Below are positions 21,115 to 32,353 of a DNA stretch of 64,000 nt, in pieces (the stretch's first letter is position 1; every line of letters starts with the position of its first letter). The stretch is from Cerrena zonata (Eukaryota; Basidiomycota; Agaricomycetes; Polyporales; Cerrenaceae). The position numbers and the translations under genes are program-made. Location of the stretch: positions 37,817 to 101,816 of the forward strand of contig JASBNA010000102.1 of NCBI GenBank assembly GCA_038087015.1, given 5' to 3'. The notes under the pieces are model-generated. The model was not told where the DNA came from, ran no database searches, and worked only from the letters and a program-made list of their open reading frames with translations.

Positions 21115-23816
21115 TCTGCATCCTCTGAGCCAACTGCGGGGGCCTTCTTCTTACCGCCGCGCCTTACAGGTGTTGATGTCGTCGCCGCATTTTGACTCGA
21201 TTCCGCCGCATTTCTATCCATCTGCGCGGGTAGCGATGGTGGCACAACCGTCTCAGGCGTTGAAGCTATCCGGACCAATTTCTTCTTACAAGGAGGTGGT
21301 TTAGGGTATCTGGAGGCTAGGGATGAAATTGACTGTAAAGCTGGTGCTATAGATGATGGAGGTGGAATGATAGGGTTTGCTGCGGGAACATTTTCACCCT
21401 CGACGGGGATGCATTCTGCAAGTGCTTTGAGGGTATGGTTGAAGACATCAAAGACTCGCAAAGTGAGTAGTGAACTCAGAAAGTGAGTCGGTTTGTCAAC
21501 TGGGTCCTCCTCGGCATCGAAGTCAAACAACACCAAAGACATGTCGCGGAGAAGAAGGCCTATGAAGAGCAATCTTGCTTCCATCATAGGTAGGTCGTGA
21601 AAGGATTGGTGACATTCCTTCTTCCATTTGGTGAGAAAGCGAAGTATTGAAGCTACCGTACCCTTGTCCTGGTGACAGTCAGAAGGCAGATGCGCGGCGT
21701 CACTTTCCCAGCTAATCCAGTCAAAGGGCGTTGGTGGAAGCCGTACTTGTACCTGAAAGAAGTGGCGTTAGACATATTCCAGCGTAGTAATCAACTTTCC
21801 TACCTTCTTTCCGTTGTACCAATCCACAATTGCCAAGAAATCGGGATTGGTTGATAAAGCGCGGAGGAAGGGAACCTTCTTTTCAGCCATGTCAGAGACC
21901 CATACCGGGGGTGCAAGAGGTGGAACTATGAAGTTTTGACCGGTTTCGGATGTTTCTAGCTCGCTCAGCATTGCGAAGAGTTCGTCGTCAATCGCATCAA
22001 CCGGCATAAGAGGTTGAGCGCAATGTGGCGTGGAAGCTGTAAAGGACAACGGTGCGAGGTTTGTTCATATGGGTGAGCGATAATCAAACTGCTTGGAACC
22101 AACGACTCACCTGTGTTTTCCTCCGCATCCTCAGTCTCAACGTCAGATAGGTCGGCTTCGTCCTCTGACCCATGTTGCCTAATGGCGGATAGTACCAGAT
22201 CCTCCTCCAACTCGTCATCATCGTCATCATACATCTCGCCATAGTCGCTAGCACCTTCTGGTGGACCCGCATCCTCCCCATCGGTCTCATTCTCCGAGTC
22301 AGACTCGATCCGTTTACGAGTGGTCCTCTTCTTCTTGATCATAGGCACTGGTGGAGGTGTCTCAGATCGACTTCCCTCCTCATTTTGTACCTGCTCTGCG
22401 GACGTGGCTTCCTTGGCAACACCTGAAGCGAGACCCTTGGTATATGCGCACATCCATTTGGGGGTGTACTTGGCCTCCACAATCTCACCGTCTTGCTTTA
22501 CCCCCTTCCATCTGAATGGACGAATATCACCCTCACCGGCAAGATACATCCGCTGGCGTTCAAGTAGATGGATAAGCCAGTGATGAAGACGTTCCACACC
22601 TAGCTGACCCGGTTTCCGCAAATACAAGATCTTATCACCCTCCAATGCTTCCGGTGGGAAATACATCTTGTCAAGATAATGATCTCCATCATTAGGGAAG
22701 TCGATGTATGGAGGAGCAGTAGAGGGGTTTCCAGCCGCCATACCTACAATAATATCATTGTCAATACCCCAAAGCACAGCTGAGAGAGGCCAGAACTTAC
22801 AGTAGTGAGTAGTAAAGTACGTCTGCAATACCTTAACACGGTCCTTTGCTAAAGTGAACGTGTGTATGGTTGGTAACAAACGCTCCCCTCGAGAGTCAAA
22901 CGTGATATAGGTGGATGATGCCTCGTCGGGGTCGTTCATTTGGACAGTCCATGGTGGATAGTCTTGAACATTCCATTTGAACGGATTCTTGTAGTTTTGA
23001 AGGAAAGTGCGCTGCCATGTATGTAAGGGCATTGTCTCCTTACTATGGTACATTAGCATCGATAGTCGATGGATGAGTTGAGAACATACATTGAATTAGC
23101 ATGATCCGTTCCGAGGGCAACACTGGGACGATTGGAAATGATAATCATGTGCGCCCCAAACCAATTCTGCGCAGAGTAAAGAACGTTGTTGATGAACTCG
23201 GTGTAGACAAGATCACCATATCTAAGCGATGATTAAGATTGGTGAACATACAATGGATATGATTGGGCTTACACGGCTTTGGTCTCTTTAGACCCTGTTC
23301 CTTGGTTCATCAACTTCGCTTCTGCGGCCCAAGCCTTGCGCTCGTCGTCCTCCAGACCTGCAAACATCGCTTTCGTCACAGCATGATAGGCAGTAAGACG
23401 GTGCATCTTCTTCTTCTTTGCATAGGCATCCACATCCTCCTTAATAGAATCCCAGCAGCTACGGGCCCAGAGCTTGCGGGCGGAGACCTTCTTCAGGAAG
23501 CCATACCGTTCGGGCTTGAGATGGCTTGTGTCGCGAACGAGTCGGTCATACATGTACGAAATAACAGTCTAGAAATATAGTGGTTAGAATGAACCTATCA
23601 GAGGGAGAACAGTGGCAGTATTACCTTGCGCAGCTTTGTGCATTCATCGTGTCCGGTGATGGAGCATTCACGAGCAAGATGTATAGAGGCTTTGATAGCT
23701 ACAATACGACGAGCGCGGGACTTTTGAGCACCCAAGTATGCATCAAAATATGTACGAAGGAATTCCTGTTGCACAGGAGTGAGCCCGTCCTCGGGGGCGG
23801 TACCGATAGTTGGCAT
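21102..23816 (-). CDS. Acidic unrecognised protein of the KDZ element, C-terminus truncated by MITE C
   Basis: Six exons (23816-23625, 23568-23273, 23221-23090, 23042-22111, 22036-21804, 21752-21102) join to 811 aa. The N-terminal part is helical (TPVQQEFLRTYFDAYLGAQK, then a Lys-rich segment). The middle has a globular stretch rich in aromatic residues (WNVQDYPPWTVQMNDPDEAS), and an Asp/Glu-rich region with KKKRTTRKR follows. No catalytic motif was recognised. The stop at 21102 lies inside MITE C; the original end was at 20264. A 57-nt in-frame segment in exon 4 (about 22745-22801) begins GTAAGT and ends TTGTAG and may be a further intron. The start at 23816 was chosen over an upstream ATG at 24026 because it leaves about 200 bp of shared promoter with the divergent TET/JBP gene. 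Confidence 0.7.
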
Positions 23817-24020
23817 ATCCAGGAAGTGTAAGGATGCGGGTTGTGACGGAGAGAGGTGCTCATATTTATGCCGGATCGTTTGTCTCTTCAGTCGGTGTTT
23901 CCCCGTCTCGCTGTAATCACCGTCGCTGAGAATGCGGCGGTCACATGGGAACGGTGGGAACTCGGGAGGTATTGCTTTTATTACGTGGATCGCAATATAA
24001 TTTTGTATCCTGCTGCCACA
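23817..24020. promoter_or_regulatory. Putative bidirectional promoter between the acidic gene and TET/JBP
   Basis: Only 204 bp separate the chosen divergent start codons. Both reading frames can be extended into this space (ATG at 23868 for the + gene, at 24026 for the - gene), so the true starts could be further in. The compact layout would co-express the two cargo genes. Confidence 0.4.
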
Positions 24021-25351
24021 ATGCAATCAGAACCAGCTCTTTTTCAAGAGATGCATGTATATACTACGTATATGCATCAGCTGTTCAAGGTCAAGTTGGC
24101 GAGACAGACAGGGTTGGCGACATCTGCCGCTTCCGCGCATCCACCCAAGATGTCCGATGAATGTAAAGAAGAATACATTGAGGTGGTGCGCGTTCTGGTT
24201 CGGGCATTTCTCAACCCAGGTGCGCTTTGCAAAGATGTAGTCAGGTATTGCATCTCCGCTGAATGTATATGAAGTCAAGGTCAGCTGGGACATTCAGAAA
24301 TACCAATTGGAATGTACACGTAGATGCATATCTGGGGGAATGCAGAGAAAGGAGATCTCTCTTGCTAGAGACTTTCCAGGTGTAAGATCCGGTATCCGCG
24401 CCGTCCTCAATCCCCGCACTGTCATCGACGTTTATGGTCGGATTATTGTTTGGATACTATCCAGTATTCTTCCCAAGCGGATTCAGGTATGGAACTACGG
24501 ATTCCATTCTTTACAAATGTTGATATTGGGCAGGATATATACCAGAAATGCGCTGGTGAGATTGCGGGGGAGATGCAAAACGAGCTCGCAGTGCATAGAC
24601 AAAGCAGGTCTTGGAGGTTTTTGTCTACTCTATTCAGCCAGGTCAACGATTCTATCCCCCCTGGCTTGATCAATTTCTCAGCCGCATGGTTTATGTTAGG
24701 ACGTGAGGTATGATTGGTGACGTCCGTATTGTCAAATGCGACTCCATATTCATGACATTGGTTGCACAGGGCCGCGAGGATAGTCTCATAACATCACCGA
24801 TTCTTAGAAGCGCGCGTGGGAAGCAATGGATGCGCGATATGGCAGAAGCGGGGACCTTATTGTCGGGCGTGCTGCGCATTATGCATCCTGATCAATACCG
24901 CATGGGCTATGAAGTCATGACTGGCCTCATGCACTACGAACAAGTCAATCTGGCCCTCTCCACTTGGCCCTCCGTTTTCAATGCGGCGACCGTCATCTCT
25001 AATCGCTGTTGCCCGATGCATCGTGACAACAAAGGGTCGTTCCCTTTGTTCGACATCTTGATATCAACCGGAGACTACAGTAACGCCCCCATCTCCATTC
25101 TTCCCGTAGGTATTCAATTTCCCAACAGTCCGGGGTCAATGTGTGGTTTTAGTGGCTTTGGCTTTCGACACGGAGTTGCGGGTGCTGATGGTGCGCGCAT
25201 CTGTCATGCATTTTACATGAGGAGGGAATTGCAAATATTCACGGGGGTTGTTCCATGCAGCTGGATGACGCAGGATGTCTACCGCAGATGGATTGGGGAG
25301 TCAATAGGTAGGAGTCGCTTTCATTGGAAACTTGACATAGATAATATATAA
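24021..25351 (+). CDS. TET/JBP-type 2-oxoglutarate/Fe(II) dioxygenase carried by the KDZ element
   Basis: Four exons (24021-24244, 24324-24486, 24534-24707, 24770-25351) give about 380 aa. The double-stranded beta-helix core reads, in order: His-x-Asp iron ligands in CPMHRDNKGSFPLFDI (H271, D273), a GDYSNAPISILPVG strand turn, the distal iron ligand in SGFGFRHGV (H321), and the 2-oxoglutarate-binding Arg in GARICHAFYMRRE. This spacing and the small, nearly catalytic-only size match fungal TET/JBP proteins, which oxidise 5-methylcytosine in DNA to hydroxymethyl- and further oxidised forms (established for a Coprinopsis member). It is 37 bp upstream of the transposase gene. Inferred role: remove or rewrite cytosine methylation on the transposon. 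AlkB is excluded by the surrounding motifs. The start is uncertain (23868 possible) and the 3' end may be spliced differently. Confidence 0.85.
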
Positions 25352-25388
25352 CACGAGGATGCGGTGGAAATATAACCTTGTCCTTGCA

Positions 25389-28300
25389 ATGAAGCGACGT
25401 GCTAAGAAAGATGTCCATGATGCACTGTACACTCCGCAACAAAAGCGACCACGACATGCGACAGGTCCTTCAAAGCTACCTAAGACCCCAATCATCATTG
25501 AAGACTTAAACCTGCGCAAAAAGAAGAAACAGGTTCCCATCGGACATCTGTTTCAGGAGGATGTCGCATCCAGCTCCAATCCACGTTCTAAAAATCTGCA
25601 AGATCTCAATCATTCTTCAACAGCCTCCTCACACGATCTTACGTCGGGAATCACTAATCCACAAGATGAGAATGATGGCCCCGCACCCTTGTTTGAAGGC
25701 ATTGTCTTCGAGCAGTTGGTTACTGACGAGAGGCAGAGACATGTATGTATCTCTCCCGTAATGAATGTAACTCAGCTCACTCTGATGGACAGTCTGCCAC
25801 AACGTATCTCAATGCCTGGATGCCCAAACGGGACCTCTTTCTGGCAGAAATGGTCGAGCGCGAAGCACCGCCCACGCCCGCATTATGCATGAACTGCGAC
25901 AGCCCGATGAAGTGGAGGTGCCATGATTGCTTTGGAGAGCCCACGTACTGTAGCAACTGCTGTCACTCACTCCATTCACGTGCTCCTTTCCATCGAGTAT
26001 CTCGCTGGAACGGTACTGCGTTCTATACTTCATCACTGCGCAAGACAGGCCTGATGCTATTCATGGGCCATGGAGGTCTTCCTTGTCCCTCCGCGCTCAC
26101 AATGTACCCTTCCTCTACGGGTACAACTCCTTCTACGAGTGTGGAATCATCACCCTCCACAAGTCCCGTTCATCTTCCAACAGATCTTCCACCTAACGCG
26201 GACCGTCATCTTGCCCTGCATGCTGGCCCAAATCAGGAGCGGATGGACGAGTATATGGAGCTACTTGATGACTCTAATGATCATACGTTCGATCAATTTG
26301 ACTTGTCAATGTTTGGCTCTACTTCCGCGGCATCCCCTATCCCATCTTCACCCCCGCACTCATCGCCACCTTCTATGTGCGCATCCCCAGAGCAAAGCAG
26401 CAGCAGCAGCAGTAGCTTTCATCAGAACCCACTTAATGCTTCTCAGTTAAGCGATGAAGAGGTTTTTGATCTTCTTGACTACGATGATACAGAAGACGAG
26501 ATGATGGAATTCGAAACCGCGGGGATCAACACATCATCCTTGCGTTATCCTAAGGGCCTTGACAAGCACGGGAATCCATGGATGACCATAGTCGACATCA
26601 CCGGTGTACATCATTTGTCTGTTCATTTCTGCGACTGTCCTTCAGCATCTTCTTGTGACATACAGCTCATTCGTCAGGGATTGTATCCTGTCACCTACGA
26701 TCGTCCGCAGACTGCCTTCACATTCCGGGTTCTTGATGACTTTGATCTTGAGAACCTTGAGACGAAGGCATCTACTCAAAGATACTATGCTAAGCTGTGT
26801 AGATTGACCCGTAATGCATTTCCACAAACGGTTCCTGATCGATACCGAGAGATGCTGCGCATCATGCGTGAGTGGCGCAATCTTCAGATGAGGCGTCGCG
26901 CGGGCTTCATTGGCAAAGACTTGGGAAAGACTGTTGAGCCCGGAGGACTAGCAATGTTTTGCCCAACATGCCCTCAGCCCGGTGTCCACCTTTGGCAGTT
27001 AAATATTTGTAAACTATAAGGCAGAATGCCCTAAAGTGTTTTACAAACTTTTAGGCATTCTGCCTTGCTTTTTTGATTTGTGTTATGTAGGGCAGACTGC
27101 CTATATGCTTAGTCATCTGTATAGGGCCCAATGTATTGCCTAATAGGGTATATAGGCCCTATTTGGGCGCTTTTTTTGCGAATTGGCAGGCTCACCTCTT
27201 TCTGCTTACAAATCTGGTTCCACAGCCACATGTATACTTTCTAAATTGGGTAGGTGGCCCTGGGGTGGGTGGCTGTGGCTACTACTCACCTTCCGCTTAC
27301 TATGGGCGCTTATGTCAGCACCCCCTATTGCCTATTTGGGAAAGTGGTTTGGGATAGGGTGGGGGATGGTGCAGGGGCCTATACCAAGCATTAGAACATG
27401 TACTAGGGAGTAAAAGAACGGCATTTTTACGCTGAATCCATATCTGAAACCCCCATGTCATTTGGATAAGAACTGGGAGAGTTATGACAGAAATAGTAGG
27501 TATAAATCGATAAAAGGGGGGTTGTAATTGAAATAGGGTATGAAGGAGCAGTCAGAATATTAAGCAGAGGTAGTATGCTCCTCTACTATGTTGGGAAAGG
27601 GTGTATACAAGATCCCAGGTTGATTGGATAAGAACTGCATGTTCTGTATTTGGAATACCCCCAAAATGCGAAATTAGGGGGGTACCCTAGGCTATTGGTG
27701 GGGAACCAGCCATTCCCTTGACTATCAATGATAATAAGTTCGAGATATAGTATGGGGAAGCTCATATTCCAGTCCGCTTGGAATCAGCACAATGTATGGG
27801 TATGCTATGGTTGAAATACTTTATTTAGGTACCAGGAGGAGAACATCTATTGTATCTTCTGTTCTAATGGATAGAATATTCTGTAATACTCATATTATGC
27901 TGGAATGTACTATCTTAGGTGATACCCAACACCGCTTTGTGATAGAATCAATAATGAGTGATAGGGGGAGGAGGAGGAGGGATGGGATGGGACAGTAATA
28001 TGACGTGTCAGAGCGTGTTTCTACGCGTCAGGATTGTTGATGGACGTGTCAAATATGCAGGAAACAACATATACCAATTTTCTTAGTTATCAGACATGAA
28101 ATGGTAGAGGGGGAGTGAAGGTACCCCTGGGGAGGGGGAGGAGGTGCAGGTATTTGTATCTCACCAATCCCTACACCAATGGGGCTCTACTTCTGGATGT
28201 TGGGAGTTCTAATATATACTGGATGATATCTAGGATTACAGAGCTGCAGGTAAGGAGGTACCCCTATAAATCACCTCCCAATATTCCCCTATTACTGCAT

Positions 28301-31300
28301 GCAAACCAGCATACACCCACCCAAAGACATATAGAGCAACATTCATGGAGAAAGAAGACTGCTTGTGGAGGTTTTCAAGTATCCCTCACAGTTCTATCCA
28401 GCTGCCCTGGCCATAGGACACACTTTTTGTTAACACTAGGGTTAGTGTACCCTACATGCAAGTTTCACTCAAATTGCAATTCTCTAAGACACTCCTTCCT
28501 CTATACCATTGGTCAGGCTGGAAGTTCTATAATGGTTGCTGGGGATTCAGGAAGTAATTACTGTCCCTCATCCAGGCTATCCCCCCTCATGTTATTTGGT
28601 CTAGTAGTAAGACCTGTAGGTCCCAAAAGAGGTGCAATTTGGGGTATTTCTGAGTCAGGAGGAGAGGGGAGATGGGTAGCATTTTGGAGGGTGACCTCTA
28701 TGTCTGAGGACAAATGGAGGGGCAAAATTGGAGTAATTTCCAAGGGCTATAGGCACAACAAAACCGCTTATTAATATCATAAGTATATCCCTGGCAATTG
28801 TGGACACAAAAATAGCTTTTTCGCCCATGTTCCACAAAGTGGTTAAGCTATGTAGGTCCAACCACTGGTATGTAGGGCCTGCGGAGCTACATACCTCTAG
28901 AGGAATACTACATCTATATTTTTACCAACTGGACTATCCATAGAGCCTTCCCTTCCATAGTTATTTGAGTATATGTAGAGGTGATAGCCTATTTTCGCAT
29001 TTTTCACCCTGTTAAAGAGGTATTAGTATGAGGGATGACTCTATGAGGATGTGGGTTGGAATATGAGCTTCCCCATACTATATCTCGAACTTATTATCAT
29101 TGATAGTCAAGGGAACGGCTGGTTACCCACCAATAGCAGGGTACCCCCTTAATTTCGCATTTTGGGGGTATTCCAAATACAGAACATGCAGTTCTTATCC
29201 AATCGACCTGGGATCTTGTACACACCCTTTCCCAACATAGTAGAGGAGCATACTACCTCTGCTTAATATTCTGACTGCTCCTTCATACCCTATTTCAATT
29301 ACAACCCCCCTTTTATCGATTTATACCTACTATTTCTGTCATAACTCTCCCAGTTCTTATCCAAATGACATGGGGGTTTCAGATATGGATTCAGCGTAAA
29401 AATGCCGTTCTTTTACTCCCTAGTACATGTTCTAATGCTTGGTATAGGCCCCTGCACCATCCCCCACCCTATCCCAAACCACTTTCCCAAATAGGCAATA
29501 GGGGGTGCTGACATAAGCGCCCATAGTAAGCGGAAGGTGAGTAGTAGCCACAGCCACCCACCCCAGGGCCACCTACCCAATTTAGAAAGTATACATGTGG
29601 CTGTGGAACCAGATTTGTAAGCAGAAAGAGGTGAGCCTGCCAATTCGCAAAAAAAGCGCCCAAATAGGGCCTATATACCCTATTAGGCAATACATTGGGC
29701 CCTATACAGATGACTAAGCATATAGGCAGTCTGCCCTACATAACACAAATCAAAAAAGCAAGGCAGAATGCCTAAAAGTTTGTAAAACACTTTAGGGCAC
29801 TCTGCCTTAGGATTTCCAAAAAGTTTACAGCAAAGGCTGCGGTGTCAACCTACCTGCAAATTGGGAAACCAATCAAGAAGAGTGAGTTCGTGTGTGGATG
29901 TCTTGATCCTGCGCTGACCATTTGTAGTGCATGGAAGTATATGGGTACCGTTCTTGGCGACGGAAACTTCAAGCAGGAACACCTCAAGATGAAATATCCC
30001 GACCAAGATATTGCCTTAAGTGACGGCCATGCGTATATGGTTGGCAAGACTGGGTTTGATGAGTACATGAAGGCAGCTCCGAAACCTGGGAAGGAGGTAC
30101 GTGTTGTTTATGTCACAATATAAGTTAACATTACCAAGTCACGCAGACTCCTACCTGCCACGAGCACGATGCTGTGAAAAGCCAAAATACTACCCGCGCG
30201 CACTTAGATGCTACTGGGATAGGCGCAATGGCCTGCGGACGTCACGGTTGCTTTTATCCGCACTCAGTCATTAATTTCGACAAAGGGGAAGGGTCAGTAT
30301 GGTGTTCCTCTGTTTTTACACCTTGCTGAGGGAATGAAACAGATACCGCTACATGGACTACGCGTTTATGAATGCGCTCAACTATATATCCTTCCTCCTT
30401 ATCTTCATGATTATGTACGATATCATGTGCCAGTGGTTTCCAAACTTTCTACATCGCATTCACTTCGTCAAGCACCTTATCAAGCTTCGCGATGGCCTTG
30501 TTCTCAAGCGCGCCATAGGTCTATTTCACGTCCACAGCCATGTCAAGAAATGCTACCCGCGGTATGCTTCAACCTTTATTCGTGGTGCGGGGATTGTGGA
30601 TGGCGAAATCATTGAAACTCTTTGGCACATTCTCAACGATACCGCAAGTAGTGCGAGATCCATGTCTTGGTTTCATCGGCAAGAATATATTGACTGTCAC
30701 ATGGCCGACTTGAACTGGAAGAAACTGATTCGCATGGGTATTGACTTTTCTTTACGGTTTGAGTGCGCATGATACTAATTGACATCTTGGATTATCTTCA
30801 CATAGTACCCACACTCCTTAGAAAGTGGGCCGCTTGCACGGAGCAGGTTCAAGACAGCCAGGAGTATTTTGATCAGCTCTCGTCTCACGTTGGTCCCACA
30901 TGTGTTGCACAATGGACACAGGATGAAGAGCGCATGCAGACTCAGCGCGACGAAAAGGTCGAAGTAATGGATGAGTTCGATGTTGAAGATGACAAAGGTC
31001 ATTAATCTTTAAACACTTCGATTTTTTCCACTAATCGCACTTACATATGCATTACCCGCCAGCCCCAGGGAAGGCAACAGTTCAGCGCACTCTTGCGGAA
31101 GAGGAGGATCAGTTCAACATCCCACTTGGATCCTCCGCATGGATTGCATTGGGACTGAAACTAGAGGAGGAGCAGTAGGTCTCCCATCACTTAGGTATCC
31201 CGATGTTGCTTATGTGTACGGTAGACTTGAACTCCTCAACCAAGTGCGCAAGATGGGCACGGGCGCCACCTATGATCGGCAGATCTCCCTCTCAACAAAG

Positions 31301-32256
31301 CATCGCCGACTACAATCAAAGATAGACTCTTTCATCTCACAGTCCTCAGGCTTTATAGGAGATATGGATGAGGTTCCTCAGACGGTCATTGATTCTGACT
31401 GGTCAAACGAAGACCAAGAAGATGACGATTGCATTGGTATGGGTGTTCACTCATTCGATGACATACCCGTCTGCGAGAATGTTCTCCCAGAGCTCATATC
31501 ACTACCTCTACCATCCTCATTCACACGAAGTCAACGGCTTGATCGCTTGCGCCATCTTTCAAAGTGCGAGCTTCAACTTCGAGAAGGGCAAGCGAACGAC
31601 TCTCTCCATAATTTGAGGGTCGCAATTGCACATAAATCATTTGTCTTTCGCTCTCGTATTCGAAAAAATGCACCCACCACCGGTTATTCAATGCGACTCA
31701 GAAGCTACGGCGATGCGCACGCAGTCCAAATGACCATCGATCAAGCTGCGAAGGTCTATCGCACTGCTAGGAAGGCAATGATCCTCCTTGGAGCCGATGA
31801 AATCCTCCTGTCGAAGTATCAGGTCTTGCTCAGAGAAGACCTTGCCTCCAGCACTGCTGTGGCTGAGCCCAATGCGCGTGGGCAGAGTCGTGTGAAGTTA
31901 TCTTGGATTTGGCATATGAGATCGCAGTCAAATAACCCCGAGTTCCTGAATGAAAGTGAGTCTTAACTCACTCTTATATATATTGATCCGTATAAGCAAT
32001 ACTGATGTATGCAGTGCTTCGTGTCAACTGGCTTCGCGCAAAGTCAAGGCGCGATCGCTGGCAGGAGGAGAAAATTCTTTTGAAGTCAGAACTTATTTGG
32101 ACAAAGAATTTCTTTTCGAATAGGAAGATACTCTGGATTGACAGAGCCAAAGATACCACTGCCGGTGTTCAATGTTATGCTCTCAAACAAGCCGTCACCT
32201 GGGATCGACTCAGTTACCTTGCGCAGAAAGCGCTGACTTCGATCGGAGTACAGTAG
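25389..32256 (+). CDS. KDZ (Kyakuja-Dileera-Zisupton) transposase
   Basis: Nine exons (25389-25742, 25793-27008, 29831-30096, 30147-30292, 30343-30737, 30806-30997, 31063-31174, 31225-31955, 32015-32256) give 1217 aa in one frame. A basic head (MKRRAKKD) leads to a Cys/His cluster near residue 160 (CMNCDSPMKWRCHDC, YCSNCCHSLHSRAPFHR), the CxC2-like domain typical of KDZ transposases. The RNase H-fold catalytic region shows VLGDGNFKQEHLKMK (D567), MIMYDIMCQWF (D687) and GAGIVDGEIIETLW (E749), followed by the conserved HRQEYIDCHMADLNWKKL. A helical C-terminus (LSWIWHM, VNWLRAKSRRDRWQEE) completes the family pattern. The second intron of this model contains the 2.8-kb element 27019-29807; removing it keeps the frame, so the gene may still work. 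Two acidic Ser-rich linkers separate the domains. Confidence 0.9.
27019..29807. mobile_element. Near-palindromic 2.8-kb TA-target element nested in the transposase gene
   Basis: Left end AGGCAGAATGCCCTAAAGTG and right end (reverse complement) AGGCAGAGTGCCCTAAAGTG, flanked by TA on both sides (27017-27018, 29808-29809). The inverted repeats run about 750 bp (27019-27771 and 29057-29807) and are almost identical. Each tip also holds a small hairpin: AGGCAGAATGCC is repeated inverted (GGCATTCTGCCT) 23 bases later. TA duplications point to the Tc1/mariner/pogo group. The 1.3-kb centre has only one long open stretch (28115-28774) with no start codon and no recognisable domain, so the element is non-autonomous. 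Near-identity of the arms implies youth. Confidence 0.85.
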
Positions 32257-32353
32257 CCTCATGTCGTAGCCTTTGTTTGTACATATTTGTGTTAATATCA
32301 ATAATGCCCTAACCTACTATGTTCCCGCATCTTTTCTCTCTTCCATAAGCACT

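Noticed and set aside
28115..28774. 219-codon open frame in the centre of the palindromic element
   Set aside because: It has no ATG at its start, no recognisable domain and no splice continuation; the composition looks non-coding.
27136..29690. Two identical small ORF pairs (27136-27413 and 29413-29690)
   Set aside because: They are the two arms of the inverted repeat, so identity follows from the palindrome and not from a duplicated gene.
27019..29807. Assembly artefact as explanation of the palindrome
   Set aside because: The arms are not perfectly identical (for example AGAATGCCC versus AGAGTGCCC), a unique 1.3-kb centre separates them, and TA flanks both ends; a real insertion is the simpler reading, though raw reads were not available.
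24021..32256. TET/JBP and KDZ transposase as one fused protein
   Set aside because: Every donor near 25305 combined with acceptors up to 25420 either hits a stop or leaves the transposase frame.
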